Assembly: GCA_964524755.1 (NCBI GenBank)
Contig: CAZGDR010000031.1
Coordinates: forward strand, 1 to 23,308
DNA length: 23,308 nucleotides
DNA from: JAQVOO01 sp964524755
Lineage (GTDB): Bacteria; Spirochaetota; Spirochaetia; Sphaerochaetales; Sphaerochaetaceae
Direction: 5' to 3'
Below, piece by piece: positions 1 to 7,941 of this stretch. The notes under the pieces are model-generated. The model saw nothing but the letters and a program-made list of their open reading frames with translations. It had not been told where the DNA came from and ran no database searches. Within the stretch, counting starts at the first letter, position 1, and each line of letters opens with the position of its first letter. The translations under genes were made by a program, and so were the position numbers.

Positions 1-321
1 ATCACGACTGGCATCTGCAACCGCAGAGACGACTCCCTCGTTGATAGAGCCAATAACTAACAAATCAGCACCCTTGGTGATAAAGTCAGAGATTTGTGCA
101 TTCTGCTTAGTTTGGTCAGCATCGCCGTAAGTTACTTCGGCATCGTAGCCTAACTCTATCGCAGCGGCTTTCAAAGCAGCTCCGTCCATCTGCCATCTTT
201 CAACGTGCGTCTCTGGCATTGCCAAGCCGATGAACTGCTTCTTTGATTCCTGCACGCCTTGTGCAAAAACCATGGTCATAGTCAGCAATAAGATAAGCGA
301 TAACACAGCAAATTTTTTCAT
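1..321 (-). CDS. Periplasmic sugar-binding protein of an ABC transporter, ChvE/XylF-like (5' part only)
   Basis: The first 107 codons are visible; the gene runs off the left edge. The N-terminus is a classic Sec signal peptide: MKK, a hydrophobic core, then a likely signal peptidase I site after VFA near residue 20. No lipobox cysteine is seen, so a soluble periplasmic protein is expected. The mature part (IGLAMPETHVERW, then a Gly-Tyr-Asp strand, QNAQISDFITKGADLLVI) follows the first lobe of the Peripla_BP_4 fold used by ChvE and XylF multiple-sugar or xylose binders. The RW pair and the ITKGADLLVI strand are typical of that group. An AAGGAGA ribosome binding site lies just before the ATG at 321. 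The permease and ATPase are presumably further left, outside the window. The exact sugar cannot be told. Confidence 0.85.
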   Translation of the reverse strand, partial: MKKFAVLSLILLLTMTMVFAQGVQESKKQFIGLAMPETHVERWQMDGAALKAAAIELGYDAEVTYGDADQTKQNAQISDFITKGADLLVIGSINEGVVSAVADASRD

Positions 322-401
322 GCTCTTCTCCTTTAGAAAATTGATTTACCGCCATACGAACGGTAAGCTAGTACTTTAAAGAATTAATCTTGTACTTACG
401 T

Positions 402-430
402 GTATAATAGTAAGACCATCTTTGGCACAA
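402..430 (-). promoter_or_regulatory. Sigma70-type promoter for the sugar-binding protein gene
   Basis: On the minus strand TTGTGC (430-425), a 17-bp spacer and TTATAC (407-402) form a good housekeeping-type promoter. Transcription would start near 395, giving a 5' leader of about 73 nt before the ATG at 321. No recognisable operator was found. Confidence 0.55.
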
Positions 431-531
431 CACAATATCAAATAACATAAATCCATATCTAAAATTGACTTTTAGGGCTAAAGAGCTAAACCAACATCAT
501 TTTTTTGTTAACCCTCTAGTATTTTTCTATT

Positions 532-1116
532 TTAGACTTCTTTTTCAGTTTCATCAATTAATGACGTGACGTCAATGTATCCTTTCCTTAACAAACGATA
601 CGGTAGTGTTGTGATATCTATGATTGTTGATGGAATAGTCCCTTGCTGTTCATCCCCTCGCACAAACAGAGGAATAACTTCTGAAAATCGTTCACACATT
701 GCCTGAAATGAAGTCAAAGCCTCTTCGCCTGAAATATTCACACTGGTACTATAAAGAGGCTTTCCTACCCGCTCTAATATTTCTTGAAGAAAAGCATCTA
801 AAGGAACCCTCATTGCGGTAGTTTTCCCCTCTTTGTTTCTTACGATAACCGTTAATGGACCAGGCCACACTTCTATGACTTTCGCATCAATAGGATCAGA
901 AGCTATGGCATGAGCCATCTCAAAGGTTACCAGCTGTATAAAAGGTTTTGTCTCCATTCGCCCTTTGACCACTTTTAACGTAGGCAGAGAATCTGGAACA
1001 ACGCCCACAATTCCATAGATTGTATCACAAGGCATAATGACTAATTTATTAGCAAGAAGATGTTCTACAATAAGATCTATACTATGCACCTGGCTCTTTG
1101 AAATGATAGTTGACAT
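532..1116 (-). CDS. tsaC: Sua5/YciO/YrdC family threonylcarbamoyl-AMP synthase
   Basis: Family members make threonylcarbamoyl-adenylate from threonine, bicarbonate and ATP for the t6A37 modification of ANN-decoding tRNAs in the cytoplasm. At 194 residues this is the short TsaC form without the Sua5 C-terminal domain. Visible family motifs are PCDTIYG (29-35), KGR...TKPF (51-59), WPGPLT (84-89), RVP (103-105), STSVNISG (123-130) and PSTIID (162-167). PCDTIYG differs from the usual PTDTVYG by Thr to Cys. An AGGAA site lies just upstream of the ATG. The gene starts 3 bp after the ftsB-like gene and is probably co-transcribed with it. A YciO-type paralogue of unknown function cannot be excluded from sequence alone. 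Confidence 0.85.
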   Translation of the reverse strand: MSTIISKSQVHSIDLIVEHLLANKLVIMPCDTIYGIVGVVPDSLPTLKVVKGRMETKPFIQLVTFEMAHAIASDPIDAKVIEVWPGPLTVIVRNKEGKTTAMRVPLDAFLQEILERVGKPLYSTSVNISGEEALTSFQAMCERFSEVIPLFVRGDEQQGTIPSTIIDITTLPYRLLRKGYIDVTSLIDETEKEV

Positions 1117-1119
1117 ATA

Positions 1120-1587
1120 TTATTCCTGCAGATCCTGTTGATCTCTGCAATGTCTCCTTTTTCCAATTTTTACACCTGCAATCAGGAATGCAGCTGTTAA
1201 TACACCAATGAAGGTACTTAAAACAGGAGAAATACCAGAAAAGCTCCTATTTTTAGCCTTAAAAACAGGTTTAGAATGACTTAATTCTGAGTCCATTGGT
1301 ACTTGTTGGCCATGATCATCAATAAAATAGTAGACAACCTCACCTTTTCTAGCATATCCCATAGTTCTCGCACTATCTAATAAAGAATCAGTATCCCACA
1401 TATGATCCAATCGATATTCCAGATTATCAAGTTCTACAGTAGCTACATCTAACATTGTCTGGTGAACAGCTATTTCTTGTTCAATTGTATTATTAACAAT
1501 AAATCCACGTTGACCGAAGATTCCCTCTACCAGAGATATTAGTATAAGTGTTGCACACAGAAACAAAAAAATATAATTCCTTGTCAT
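1120..1587 (-). CDS. FtsB/DivIC-like septum-formation protein with a second C-terminal TM helix
   Basis: This 155-residue protein has an N-terminal TM helix (about 4-22), a coiled-coil-like stretch (about 30-62) and the FtsB/DivIC hallmark ARTMGYARKGEVVY (73-86). FtsB-family proteins bridge FtsL and FtsQ in the divisome, with the coiled coil in the periplasm. Unusually, residues 87-155 add a polar linker and a second hydrophobic helix (about 120-140) ending in a basic KIGKRRH tail, so the C-terminus may return to the cytoplasm. GGGAG sits only one base before the ATG, which is tight, but an in-frame stop upstream rules out a longer start. The promoter lies immediately upstream and overlaps that of the divergent gene at 1678. 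The gene is the first of a two-gene unit with tsaC. Confidence 0.75.
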   Translation of the reverse strand: MTRNYIFLFLCATLILISLVEGIFGQRGFIVNNTIEQEIAVHQTMLDVATVELDNLEYRLDHMWDTDSLLDSARTMGYARKGEVVYYFIDDHGQQVPMDSELSHSKPVFKAKNRSFSGISPVLSTFIGVLTAAFLIAGVKIGKRRHCRDQQDLQE

Positions 1588-1609
1588 ACTCCCACCAAAC
1601 GGCTATACT
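1581..1609 (+). promoter_or_regulatory. Plus-strand promoter for the degenerate-GGDEF gene
   Basis: TTGTCA (1581-1586), a 17-bp spacer and TATACT (1604-1609) match sigma70 consensus well. The -35 box overlaps the start codon of the divergent ftsB-like gene. The predicted start near 1616 gives a leader of about 60 nt. Confidence 0.6.
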
Positions 1610-1613
1610 GCTA

Positions 1614-1642
1614 ATCATACAGTTGGGAATTATTGTTGTAAA
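1614..1642 (-). promoter_or_regulatory. Minus-strand promoter for the ftsB-like/tsaC unit
   Basis: On the minus strand TTTACA (1642-1637), a 17-bp spacer and TATGAT (1619-1614) form a strong sigma70-type promoter. The predicted start near 1607 falls inside the -10 box of the opposing plus-strand promoter, so the two should compete for RNA polymerase. Confidence 0.6.
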
Positions 1643-1677
1643 GCTTACCAAGACCAAAAGGGAGATTTCACAGTTCA

Positions 1678-2835
1678 ATGCACAAACAGCCAGAAAAGAG
1701 CTCCGTTAGCACTATAATTATTTCAGCGCTTGTTTCACTATTGATACTTGGTGTCATCACATATTTTGCTATAACATATCTTATCCCTAACCAAACAGTA
1801 TCTGTCGAAGTCCTCTACACAGTACTCATTAGACTGTTACCTATGCTCATTGGTCTAATTATGGTTCTGATTGCAATTGTTTTGTACCCACCATCGGTAC
1901 CTAAAGATACTGATAGTGATGATGAATTAGCTTTAGATGACTTTACAGCTCCTCTTTATAATTTACCCCAAGAAGAAGATGCAATCTTGTTAGGAAGACC
2001 TCAATTGGCAGTCAGTGAAGCTCAAGAGCTACCCACTCCTCCTCGAAAGGAAGAACAGAGCGCTGCAGAACTACACATAACACCTTTCTCGAGAAAGCAA
2101 TCTTTCACGCCGTTCAGTGAGCGTCAAGTTCCGGTTAAGTTGGAACCTGTTACCTATCCAACAACTACCATTGGAACACCAAGTGTGGAAGAGGACCTAA
2201 TTGAAACTCCAAGTTTAGAAGAACAATTTGATGAAGTTGCTGTTGAAGTTTCAGCACTTGTCAGTAGTGACCCCCTGGAAAGATTGACTCGTCCCGTATT
2301 GTTCTCTGAATATCCGTTTCCTATTACGCCTGGAACAGAAATTGCGGAGTTATTAGAACCTATTGAGGAGACCACGCTGGAAGCTGGAGAAGAATTAATT
2401 CTCATTGAAGACACGTTTGAGAATCGTTATGAAGCTGAGTTTGCCAGTGCCCAAGAGATGGAGTATGAATTTACTTTAGCTATTATTGCCATCCCACCCG
2501 CAACGGAAGGATCACAAGGAGTGGATGTCTCGGTTGTTCAGAATCTATTTAATAAAATTGGACTTGTCTCTTTCTTTTATCTTACCGAGGAAAATATAGT
2601 TTCAGCAATTCTTCCCTTCCATGGATTTGCTCAGAGCCGGCGCTATTTTGCTTCTCTCTTAGAAAGCTTACGTAAAAACAATCCGATGAGCGGAGTGAAG
2701 ATTGGATTTTCCACTTTACGAGGGCGAGATATTTCTGCCGAAGAATTACTCCGTGAAGCTTCTATTGCTGCTGAACAAGCTACAAGCCGTGAAGGTTACT
2801 CTGTTATAGCCTATGACGTCGAATTAGAAGCCTAA
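1678..2835 (+). CDS. Two-TM protein with acidic linker and degenerate GGDEF-like C-terminal domain
   Basis: The 385 residues start with two hydrophobic helices (about 12-34 and 46-70), then a long acidic, Pro/Glu-rich linker (about 75-255), then a globular domain (about 260-385). The end of that domain, VKIGFSTL at 340-347 followed by SAEELLREASIAAEQA and GYSVIAY, matches the closing strands and helix of GGDEF domains, which usually read SxGIA, sAeeLLxxAdxAlyxAKxxG. No GGDEF/GGEEF active-site loop is visible, so diguanylate cyclase activity is unlikely; a sensing or scaffold role is possible. The nearest Shine-Dalgarno-like GGGAG is 13 nt before the ATG, longer than usual, but no other in-frame start was seen. 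The stop overlaps that of the convergent rnz gene by 3 bp. The GGDEF relationship is inferred from a short motif and is moderately sure. Confidence 0.6.
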   Translation: MHKQPEKSSVSTIIISALVSLLILGVITYFAITYLIPNQTVSVEVLYTVLIRLLPMLIGLIMVLIAIVLYPPSVPKDTDSDDELALDDFTAPLYNLPQEEDAILLGRPQLAVSEAQELPTPPRKEEQSAAELHITPFSRKQSFTPFSERQVPVKLEPVTYPTTTIGTPSVEEDLIETPSLEEQFDEVAVEVSALVSSDPLERLTRPVLFSEYPFPITPGTEIAELLEPIEETTLEAGEELILIEDTFENRYEAEFASAQEMEYEFTLAIIAIPPATEGSQGVDVSVVQNLFNKIGLVSFFYLTEENIVSAILPFHGFAQSRRYFASLLESLRKNNPMSGVKIGFSTLRGRDISAEELLREASIAAEQATSREGYSVIAYDVELEA

Positions 2836-3755
2836 TCCTTTAAAGGTAAATTAAAAGCCATTCCATCTTTAGCTAAAAATGTAGGAGGGAAAACCTCTTG
2901 AGCCTCTTTGCGTAGAATCTTCAGGTCGCCGTTAGTATAACGAGGACTGTAATGAATCAAGCCCATAGACGCTACCTCAGCATCACGGGCAATATAAGCG
3001 GCCTGTCGCGCTGTCATGTGCTTCTTCTCACGGGCACTCTCTTCTAGAGCATCTTCAAACATCCCCTCACAGAGGAATAAATCAGCGTTCTTTACATGTT
3101 GTGCAATTTTTGGTGAATACAAGGTGTCGGTGACATAGGAGAACGTCCTTCCTGCACGCGGTTCCCCTAATACATCATGAGGTTGTACAATCCGTTTATC
3201 ATCTGTTGTAACTGCATTCCCTTTTTGTAGCTGCGACCACAAAGGTCCACGTGGGACTCCTAATTCAAGTGCTTTTTCAGGATGAAACAGCCCGGGGCGT
3301 GGTTTTTCACGTAGGGTATACCCGAAACAGGGCTTTGTATGCATTAACTTAAAAGCTTCTACACTATATTCAGGAGTATCTAGGATAATTCCTGGCTCAA
3401 CTGTTTTAATAATGATTTCGTAATTAATATACATATCAAGAATTTTTCTTGTCTGATTAATGTACTCTTTTAGGCGAGGTGGACCATAGATAACTAACGG
3501 TTCTTCACGTTCAACTTGGGCACTTAGCATCAACATCCCTGGCAAGCCGGTAACGTGATCCGCATGCATATGCGAAATAAAGATAGCAGATATTTTTTTC
3601 CATTTAATAGTAAGCATCTTTAACGATATCTGCGTCCCTTCCCCACAGTCGAACAGAAACAAATCCCCCTCTCTACGTACCATCGCAGAAGTAAGGAAGC
3701 GACCTGGAAGTGGCATCATACCACTCGTGCCTAAAACAAAGACTTCAAAATTCAT
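2832..3755 (-). CDS. rnz: Ribonuclease Z (tRNA 3' endonuclease)
   Basis: RNase Z removes 3' trailers from precursor tRNAs using two zinc ions in a metallo-beta-lactamase fold. The 307-residue length is that of the bacterial short form. Metal-binding motifs are all visible: HMHADH (62-67), LMHT His139, the YVTDT Asp210, HMTA His246 and the late LIHYS His268. The exosite-type insertion around the RPGLFHPEKALELGVPRG stretch (about 153-170) is also present, which separates it from generic hydrolases. It is the last gene of the 15-gene minus-strand run and starts 20 bp after lolE with only a weak AGG before the ATG. Its stop codon overlaps the convergent stop at 2833-2835. Confidence 0.93.
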   Translation of the reverse strand: MNFEVFVLGTSGMMPLPGRFLTSAMVRREGDLFLFDCGEGTQISLKMLTIKWKKISAIFISHMHADHVTGLPGMLMLSAQVEREEPLVIYGPPRLKEYINQTRKILDMYINYEIIIKTVEPGIILDTPEYSVEAFKLMHTKPCFGYTLREKPRPGLFHPEKALELGVPRGPLWSQLQKGNAVTTDDKRIVQPHDVLGEPRAGRTFSYVTDTLYSPKIAQHVKNADLFLCEGMFEDALEESAREKKHMTARQAAYIARDAEVASMGLIHYSPRYTNGDLKILRKEAQEVFPPTFLAKDGMAFNLPLKD

Positions 3756-3775
3756 GTTGTTAGCCTATCGCTGAA

Positions 3776-4990
3776 TCAATCTTGTTGCAACACTTCTAAA
3801 GGAGAAATAGTTCTAATTCTCCGCAGTGTAAACATAACGGTTATACTGGAAATTACCAGCATAGACACCCCAATAAGGAGGAGGTCTTTCCATTTAACAA
3901 CTATAGTAAAATCTAACAGATAATACTGTAATCCTGCAATCCTCGAGGTTCCTAACCAATGTAACACGGTTTTGAGTTGAGAACCCAGCAGCAGGCCCCC
4001 GAGCATCCCGAGCAACAACCCAATCAAAGTAATACTCATTACCACCGCAAAATAGGTAGCCATTAACTGAGAGTGCCGTGCTCCTACTGTTTTATACAAA
4101 GCGATGGCCTGCATAGAATCCTGCACCAACTCTTGAGCTATAGAGGAGACATAGACACCTGCAACGAATAGAATAAGCAAGAAAACTAGTAAAATGACCT
4201 GTCGGCTCGTGATAAAGTTTTGATACACAGTAGTATTAAATTCATCCCAAGTAGCAAAACTTACCCCTGACTCCGCACTGGCTTGTATAGAGGCCACAAC
4301 TTCTTGCAATTGATCTACCGCTTGTGGTTCAACCAATATTTCCGTATAGGAGGCGGCACGTTTAGGTAAATATTTCACCCCATCTACGTAGTTCATAAAA
4401 ATAAGAGATGAATCTAATTCATGGTAACCGGAGCTATATAAAGCTGTGACTTTTGCGAGGACAGGACGAATTCCACTAGATGAGCTTTCTGGAACAATCA
4501 TAAAGGCAACCCGATCACCTATCTCTACACCCAAGGCATCACTCAGAGTTTGACTAATCGTAACCGTAGCTAAAGAACCCTCTTTATATAAAGGTTCTCC
4601 CACAAACTCCAACTGTTTTTGTCGGTTCGCATTGAAATAATCTTTTTTGACCCCTTTGATACGCACCTCGGCTGTGGTTTCACGCGAATAGATGATACCG
4701 TAACCAGAAATCACCTGATCGGCACTTGCTATCCGTCCATCACGTAGTTCTAGAGGAGAAGCCTCCCCTTCTTGGGGTGGATAGACTTGGATATGACCAT
4801 CTTGTAATAAAATATATTTATCAGTTATCCCACTCATCATCCCATCCATAAAGATGAGGGCGAGAACCAAGGGGATCATCACCACCGCGATTAATAGAGC
4901 CGATCGAAATAGCCGTCGCCGCTCATAACGCGATTCTCCCCGAGGCAAGAGGACCCGGGTGTAGAGCCAGAGGCCGAAGGAGGCCTTCAC
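3776..4990 (-). CDS. lolE: Lipoprotein-releasing ABC transporter permease, LolE/LolC-type (FtsX/MacB family)
   Basis: This 404-residue protein has the four-helix topology of the LolC/E-MacB permeases: one TM near residues 26-48, a large periplasmic domain, then three C-terminal TM helices. The conserved cytoplasmic coupling segment reads MQAIALYKTVGARHSQL between TM2 and TM3, and the Gly-rich TM3 is clear. With the ATPase upstream (4-bp ATGA overlap) and a second, diverged permease, it should form a heterodimeric complex that extracts lipoproteins from the outer face of the inner membrane for outer-membrane sorting. Calling it LolE rather than LolC is by order only. A MacB-like exporter role cannot be fully excluded, but no MacA-like adaptor is nearby. 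Confidence 0.75.
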   Translation of the reverse strand: MKASFGLWLYTRVLLPRGESRYERRRLFRSALLIAVVMIPLVLALIFMDGMMSGITDKYILLQDGHIQVYPPQEGEASPLELRDGRIASADQVISGYGIIYSRETTAEVRIKGVKKDYFNANRQKQLEFVGEPLYKEGSLATVTISQTLSDALGVEIGDRVAFMIVPESSSSGIRPVLAKVTALYSSGYHELDSSLIFMNYVDGVKYLPKRAASYTEILVEPQAVDQLQEVVASIQASAESGVSFATWDEFNTTVYQNFITSRQVILLVFLLILFVAGVYVSSIAQELVQDSMQAIALYKTVGARHSQLMATYFAVVMSITLIGLLLGMLGGLLLGSQLKTVLHWLGTSRIAGLQYYLLDFTIVVKWKDLLLIGVSMLVISSITVMFTLRRIRTISPLEVLQQD

Positions 4991-5670
4991 AAAGACTCCT
5001 GGAGCTGTTTGTTATGTAAAAGGTAGACCGTATCACAACGGACAGCTAGCTGCTTGTCATGGGTCACCAGCAACAAGGTCTGTCCTTCTTCCTTTACCAT
5101 TTCCAACAACAAGGTTTCAATATCATGCGCCGATGTTTCATCTAAAGATCCGGTGGGTTCATCCGCGATGATTAAATCGGGCTGATTAATGAGAGCCCTA
5201 CAAATGGCCACTCGCTGGCGCTCCCCTCCAGAGAGCTTTTGTGGACGGTGATGGAATCTCCCTTCAAGTCCAACTCTTGCTAAGAGTTGCGACGCTCTAT
5301 TCTTCACTGCAGTATACCGTTCCCCTTTTATTAACGCCGGTACACACACATTTTCTAGTGCACTAAAATCATCCAGGAGAATGTGGGATTGGAATACAAA
5401 GCCAATATGGCGATTCCGGAAAGCGGAGAGCTTTTTATCATGCATACTTCCCACATTACGCCCTAAGAACATGATTGCGCCGGAAGTAGGTTTGTCCAGC
5501 CCTCCTGCAAGATTGAGTAATGTGCTTTTTCCAGATCCACTTTTCCCAGTAATTGCAACGGATGTACCAGAAGTAATTACCAGATCCAAGTCCTCAAGAA
5601 TTACCAATTGGGAATCACCAGAAGCATACACTTTTGAAACTGCATCAAAGCGTAATAATTGTTCAGTCAT
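4987..5670 (-). CDS. lolD: Lipoprotein-releasing ABC transporter ATP-binding protein
   Basis: This 227-residue ATPase has Walker A GKSGSGKST, the Q-loop in FVFQSHILLDDF, signature LSGGERQRVAICRAL, Walker B LIIADEPTGSLD and the switch His in LLVTHD. SALENV after the Q-loop and PTGSLD are typical of the LolD/MacB/FtsE group. It is sandwiched between two FtsX-fold permeases, overlapping the upstream gene by 8 bp and the downstream gene by 4 bp, so translation is likely coupled and subunit ratios fixed. It powers lipoprotein release at the inner membrane. Confidence 0.88.
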   Translation of the reverse strand: MTEQLLRFDAVSKVYASGDSQLVILEDLDLVITSGTSVAITGKSGSGKSTLLNLAGGLDKPTSGAIMFLGRNVGSMHDKKLSAFRNRHIGFVFQSHILLDDFSALENVCVPALIKGERYTAVKNRASQLLARVGLEGRFHHRPQKLSGGERQRVAICRALINQPDLIIADEPTGSLDETSAHDIETLLLEMVKEEGQTLLLVTHDKQLAVRCDTVYLLHNKQLQESL

Positions 5671-6895
5671 GATACATCAACTCCATAGGTTCTTTACGTA
5701 ATAAGTGCCTACAACCAAAATAGGTAAAACTTATCGACAAGAATAACACCAACACAGCAATTGAGATAACCTCTACTACCTCTATCTGTGTTGAAAAAGG
5801 ATAAGAGAGTAACACATTGCTTTTACCACTAAATTTAGCTTGAATCCGATTTAACCATCTAAAAATTGGACCAATATTATTCCCCAACAAGATTCCCCCC
5901 GTGATTCCGAGCGCCTCTCCCAAGAGGGTGATAATCAGAGCCTGACTAAGAAAAATTTGGACAGTCACTTGTTTGGGCGCTCCTAAAGCTCTCAGTATGG
6001 CGAGTTCTCGTTGCTTTACAAACAATAGGCGAGAGGAGGCATTTTTCATATTCACAGCGAGAATGAAAAACATAAAGAATAGGAATATATACATCATCAC
6101 CTTTTCCAACGTCAATGCGGAATAAAAAGCACTATTTACCTGCTGCCAAGTCCGTATTGTCGCTTGGGGAAACTGCATCGCAATAGCACGTACTACGTCC
6201 TGAGATGTGTTGATATAGTGAGGATCTAGATACAATCCATACACTACCCTTTTTTGACCAATCGTACCCAATAGTGGATTAGTATCGGCAATGATAGTCG
6301 AAGTATCAAATTCAGGCAGCCCAGATTGGAAAATAGCGGAGATCGTCATGGTAAGAGTTGAAGGAGCTAACACCGCTGTTTTCCCAGCTCCTAACACAGT
6401 GATGGTTAGAACATCACCAAGGCTCGCTCCTAACTTCCTCCCCATATGGGGGCTGATTGCTATCTCATGGGGCTGAGGAGACGCACCATCCCACACGACC
6501 ATCTGCTTTGAAAAAGGATTTTCAGATTCCCAGATGGAACTATCGATGATTCGTAACCGCGCCGTGCTTGACTGATCAGCCCTTTGATGTTGCACCATAA
6601 CCTGCGTATTTACATGAGGATATACTTGTCTTACATGTGCTATTTCCTGCAGATTTTGCGTAATGTTTTCTAGTGAAATATCATCCTCACTTGGGGGAAA
6701 ACTCACTTGAAGGTGAAATGATTCAATAGATTTAACTTGATCTAATAAGTCTGACTGTAAACTATTCATAAGGGAGAGCATGCTAATGATTGCCAACATA
6801 CCGACCGCTATACCAAACATGATCACTAGTGTGGCGCTTCGGTGCCGATTGCTGTTTGAAAATGCGTAGCGCCAAGCTAATTTGAGGGTAAACAT
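5663..6895 (-). CDS. lolC: Lipoprotein-releasing ABC transporter permease, LolC/LolE-type
   Basis: This 410-residue protein has TM1 at about 20-42, a large periplasmic domain, and three C-terminal helices. The family signature is more canonical than in the partner permease: NMKNASSRLLFVKQRELA, followed by ILRALGAPKQV, is the LolC/E coupling helix, and the GITGGILLG loop follows. Two non-identical permeases flanking one ATPase is the classical LolCDE architecture of diderms. It shares one base with the preceding YD-repeat-like gene (stop/start TAATG) and overlaps lolD by 8 bp. The LolC name is assigned by order. Confidence 0.78.
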   Translation of the reverse strand: MFTLKLAWRYAFSNSNRHRSATLVIMFGIAVGMLAIISMLSLMNSLQSDLLDQVKSIESFHLQVSFPPSEDDISLENITQNLQEIAHVRQVYPHVNTQVMVQHQRADQSSTARLRIIDSSIWESENPFSKQMVVWDGASPQPHEIAISPHMGRKLGASLGDVLTITVLGAGKTAVLAPSTLTMTISAIFQSGLPEFDTSTIIADTNPLLGTIGQKRVVYGLYLDPHYINTSQDVVRAIAMQFPQATIRTWQQVNSAFYSALTLEKVMMYIFLFFMFFILAVNMKNASSRLLFVKQRELAILRALGAPKQVTVQIFLSQALIITLLGEALGITGGILLGNNIGPIFRWLNRIQAKFSGKSNVLLSYPFSTQIEVVEVISIAVLVLFLSISFTYFGCRHLLRKEPMELMYHD

Positions 6896-7941
6896 TACTT
6901 CTCCTTACGGTACTCGAGACTTAATACCCGTTTTCCATCTGGCGCATAGGTAATGTCGGCATAAGGACGCCCCTCTTCAAACAACGTGACTACCGTTGTT
7001 CCATCGTATACATAGCGAGTTGCTTTGACCGGTTGTGAATCCTCCCACTCCGTTTGGGTCTGAATCAAGCCATCTTTGTACCATCTCTCAATACGACGCG
7101 TTGAAGAGCCTTCAATCAGCTCTATAGACTGGTCTAAAACTCCTAAAGAATCATAGATATAGGTTTGCGTGATATTCGTTCCATCTGATTGTTGCGCATG
7201 AGTTTCCAGTAACATGCCATCAGGACCATAAGTTTTTTGGAAAGTGAGCCCCTCTTTCACCTCAGTTACCACTAAACGGCCCGCTTCATCATAATCAACC
7301 TTAGTGGAAATTTGGATAGTATCATCGACCCAATAATTACGGACAATTATATTATGAGGAAAATAGGTTAAGGTGGAGAAAGTATTCTCAATACTTTCTC
7401 CATACACAGTTGCGCCCTTATCCTTTGTAAACGTAGAGAGTGTTTTAGTGTCATGTAGATCAACAACACGCAATCCTGATAACATACCCTCTTTTCCCCG
7501 ATAATAGGTGATGAGACGAATCATTTCACCATTACGTAGTTCTTTGGTCTCTACCAAGCGCCCCTCACTATAAGCGTGGAGCGTAATCATTATTTCATCT
7601 GCTAGTTGGGTAAGAATCCTTTGCGGTAGCCCTTTTTCAAAGAATGTCGTTGTCTGAGAGACTTCATTCCCCAATACATCGTATTCTATCCGCTCCACCT
7701 CTTTCTTAGCACCGATTATAGTTATTTTCTCTTCCATTATTAAAAGTGGTCCATCATATAATAAACGATGTTCGCGGTTGGTATGTTCCCCTTCAACTTT
7801 CAAGGTATAACGGCTGGTTGGTTTGTCGTCTAACTCTAACTTCTGTCCCAAACTATTAGAACGGTACACGGCTCCATGCAGGGGAATAATTGAGAGCACT
7901 ATTCCCAATACAACTACATGCAACCATCTACCTATAGCCAT
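6895..7941 (-). CDS. Exported protein with YD/RHS-like repeats, function unknown
   Basis: The 348-residue product starts with a signal peptide (MAIGRWLHVVVLGIVLSIIP, cleavage probably after HGA near residue 24). It then carries a series of short beta-type repeats: YDVLGNEV, YDEAGRLV, YGPDGMLL, YDSLGVLD, YKDGLIQT and YAPDGKRV. Each has a Tyr/Asp-Gly turn followed by an acidic or polar strand, resembling YD/RHS and YwqK-type repeats. No lipobox cysteine is seen, so it is periplasmic or outer-membrane associated. It is translationally coupled to ftsY upstream and lolC downstream (one-base overlaps at both ends), which suggests an envelope role connected with lipoprotein transport. The role is inferred only from position. 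Confidence 0.6.
   Translation of the reverse strand: MAIGRWLHVVVLGIVLSIIPLHGAVYRSNSLGQKLELDDKPTSRYTLKVEGEHTNREHRLLYDGPLLIMEEKITIIGAKKEVERIEYDVLGNEVSQTTTFFEKGLPQRILTQLADEIMITLHAYSEGRLVETKELRNGEMIRLITYYRGKEGMLSGLRVVDLHDTKTLSTFTKDKGATVYGESIENTFSTLTYFPHNIIVRNYWVDDTIQISTKVDYDEAGRLVVTEVKEGLTFQKTYGPDGMLLETHAQQSDGTNITQTYIYDSLGVLDQSIELIEGSSTRRIERWYKDGLIQTQTEWEDSQPVKATRYVYDGTTVVTLFEEGRPYADITYAPDGKRVLSLEYRKEK

Noticed and set aside
370..396. Inverted repeat AGTAC...GTACT in the leader of the sugar-binding protein gene
   Set aside because: Only 5 bp arms separated by 17 bases; expected by chance in A/T-rich DNA.
466..492. Possible hairpin/terminator after tsaC (TTTAG...CTAAA around 470-490)
   Set aside because: The stem is short with a tiny loop, A/T-rich, and no T-run follows on the minus strand; not a credible intrinsic terminator.
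1493..1678. Minus-strand 61-codon frame overlapping the ftsB-like start and its promoter region
   Set aside because: It covers both promoters and has no ribosome binding site or family resemblance.
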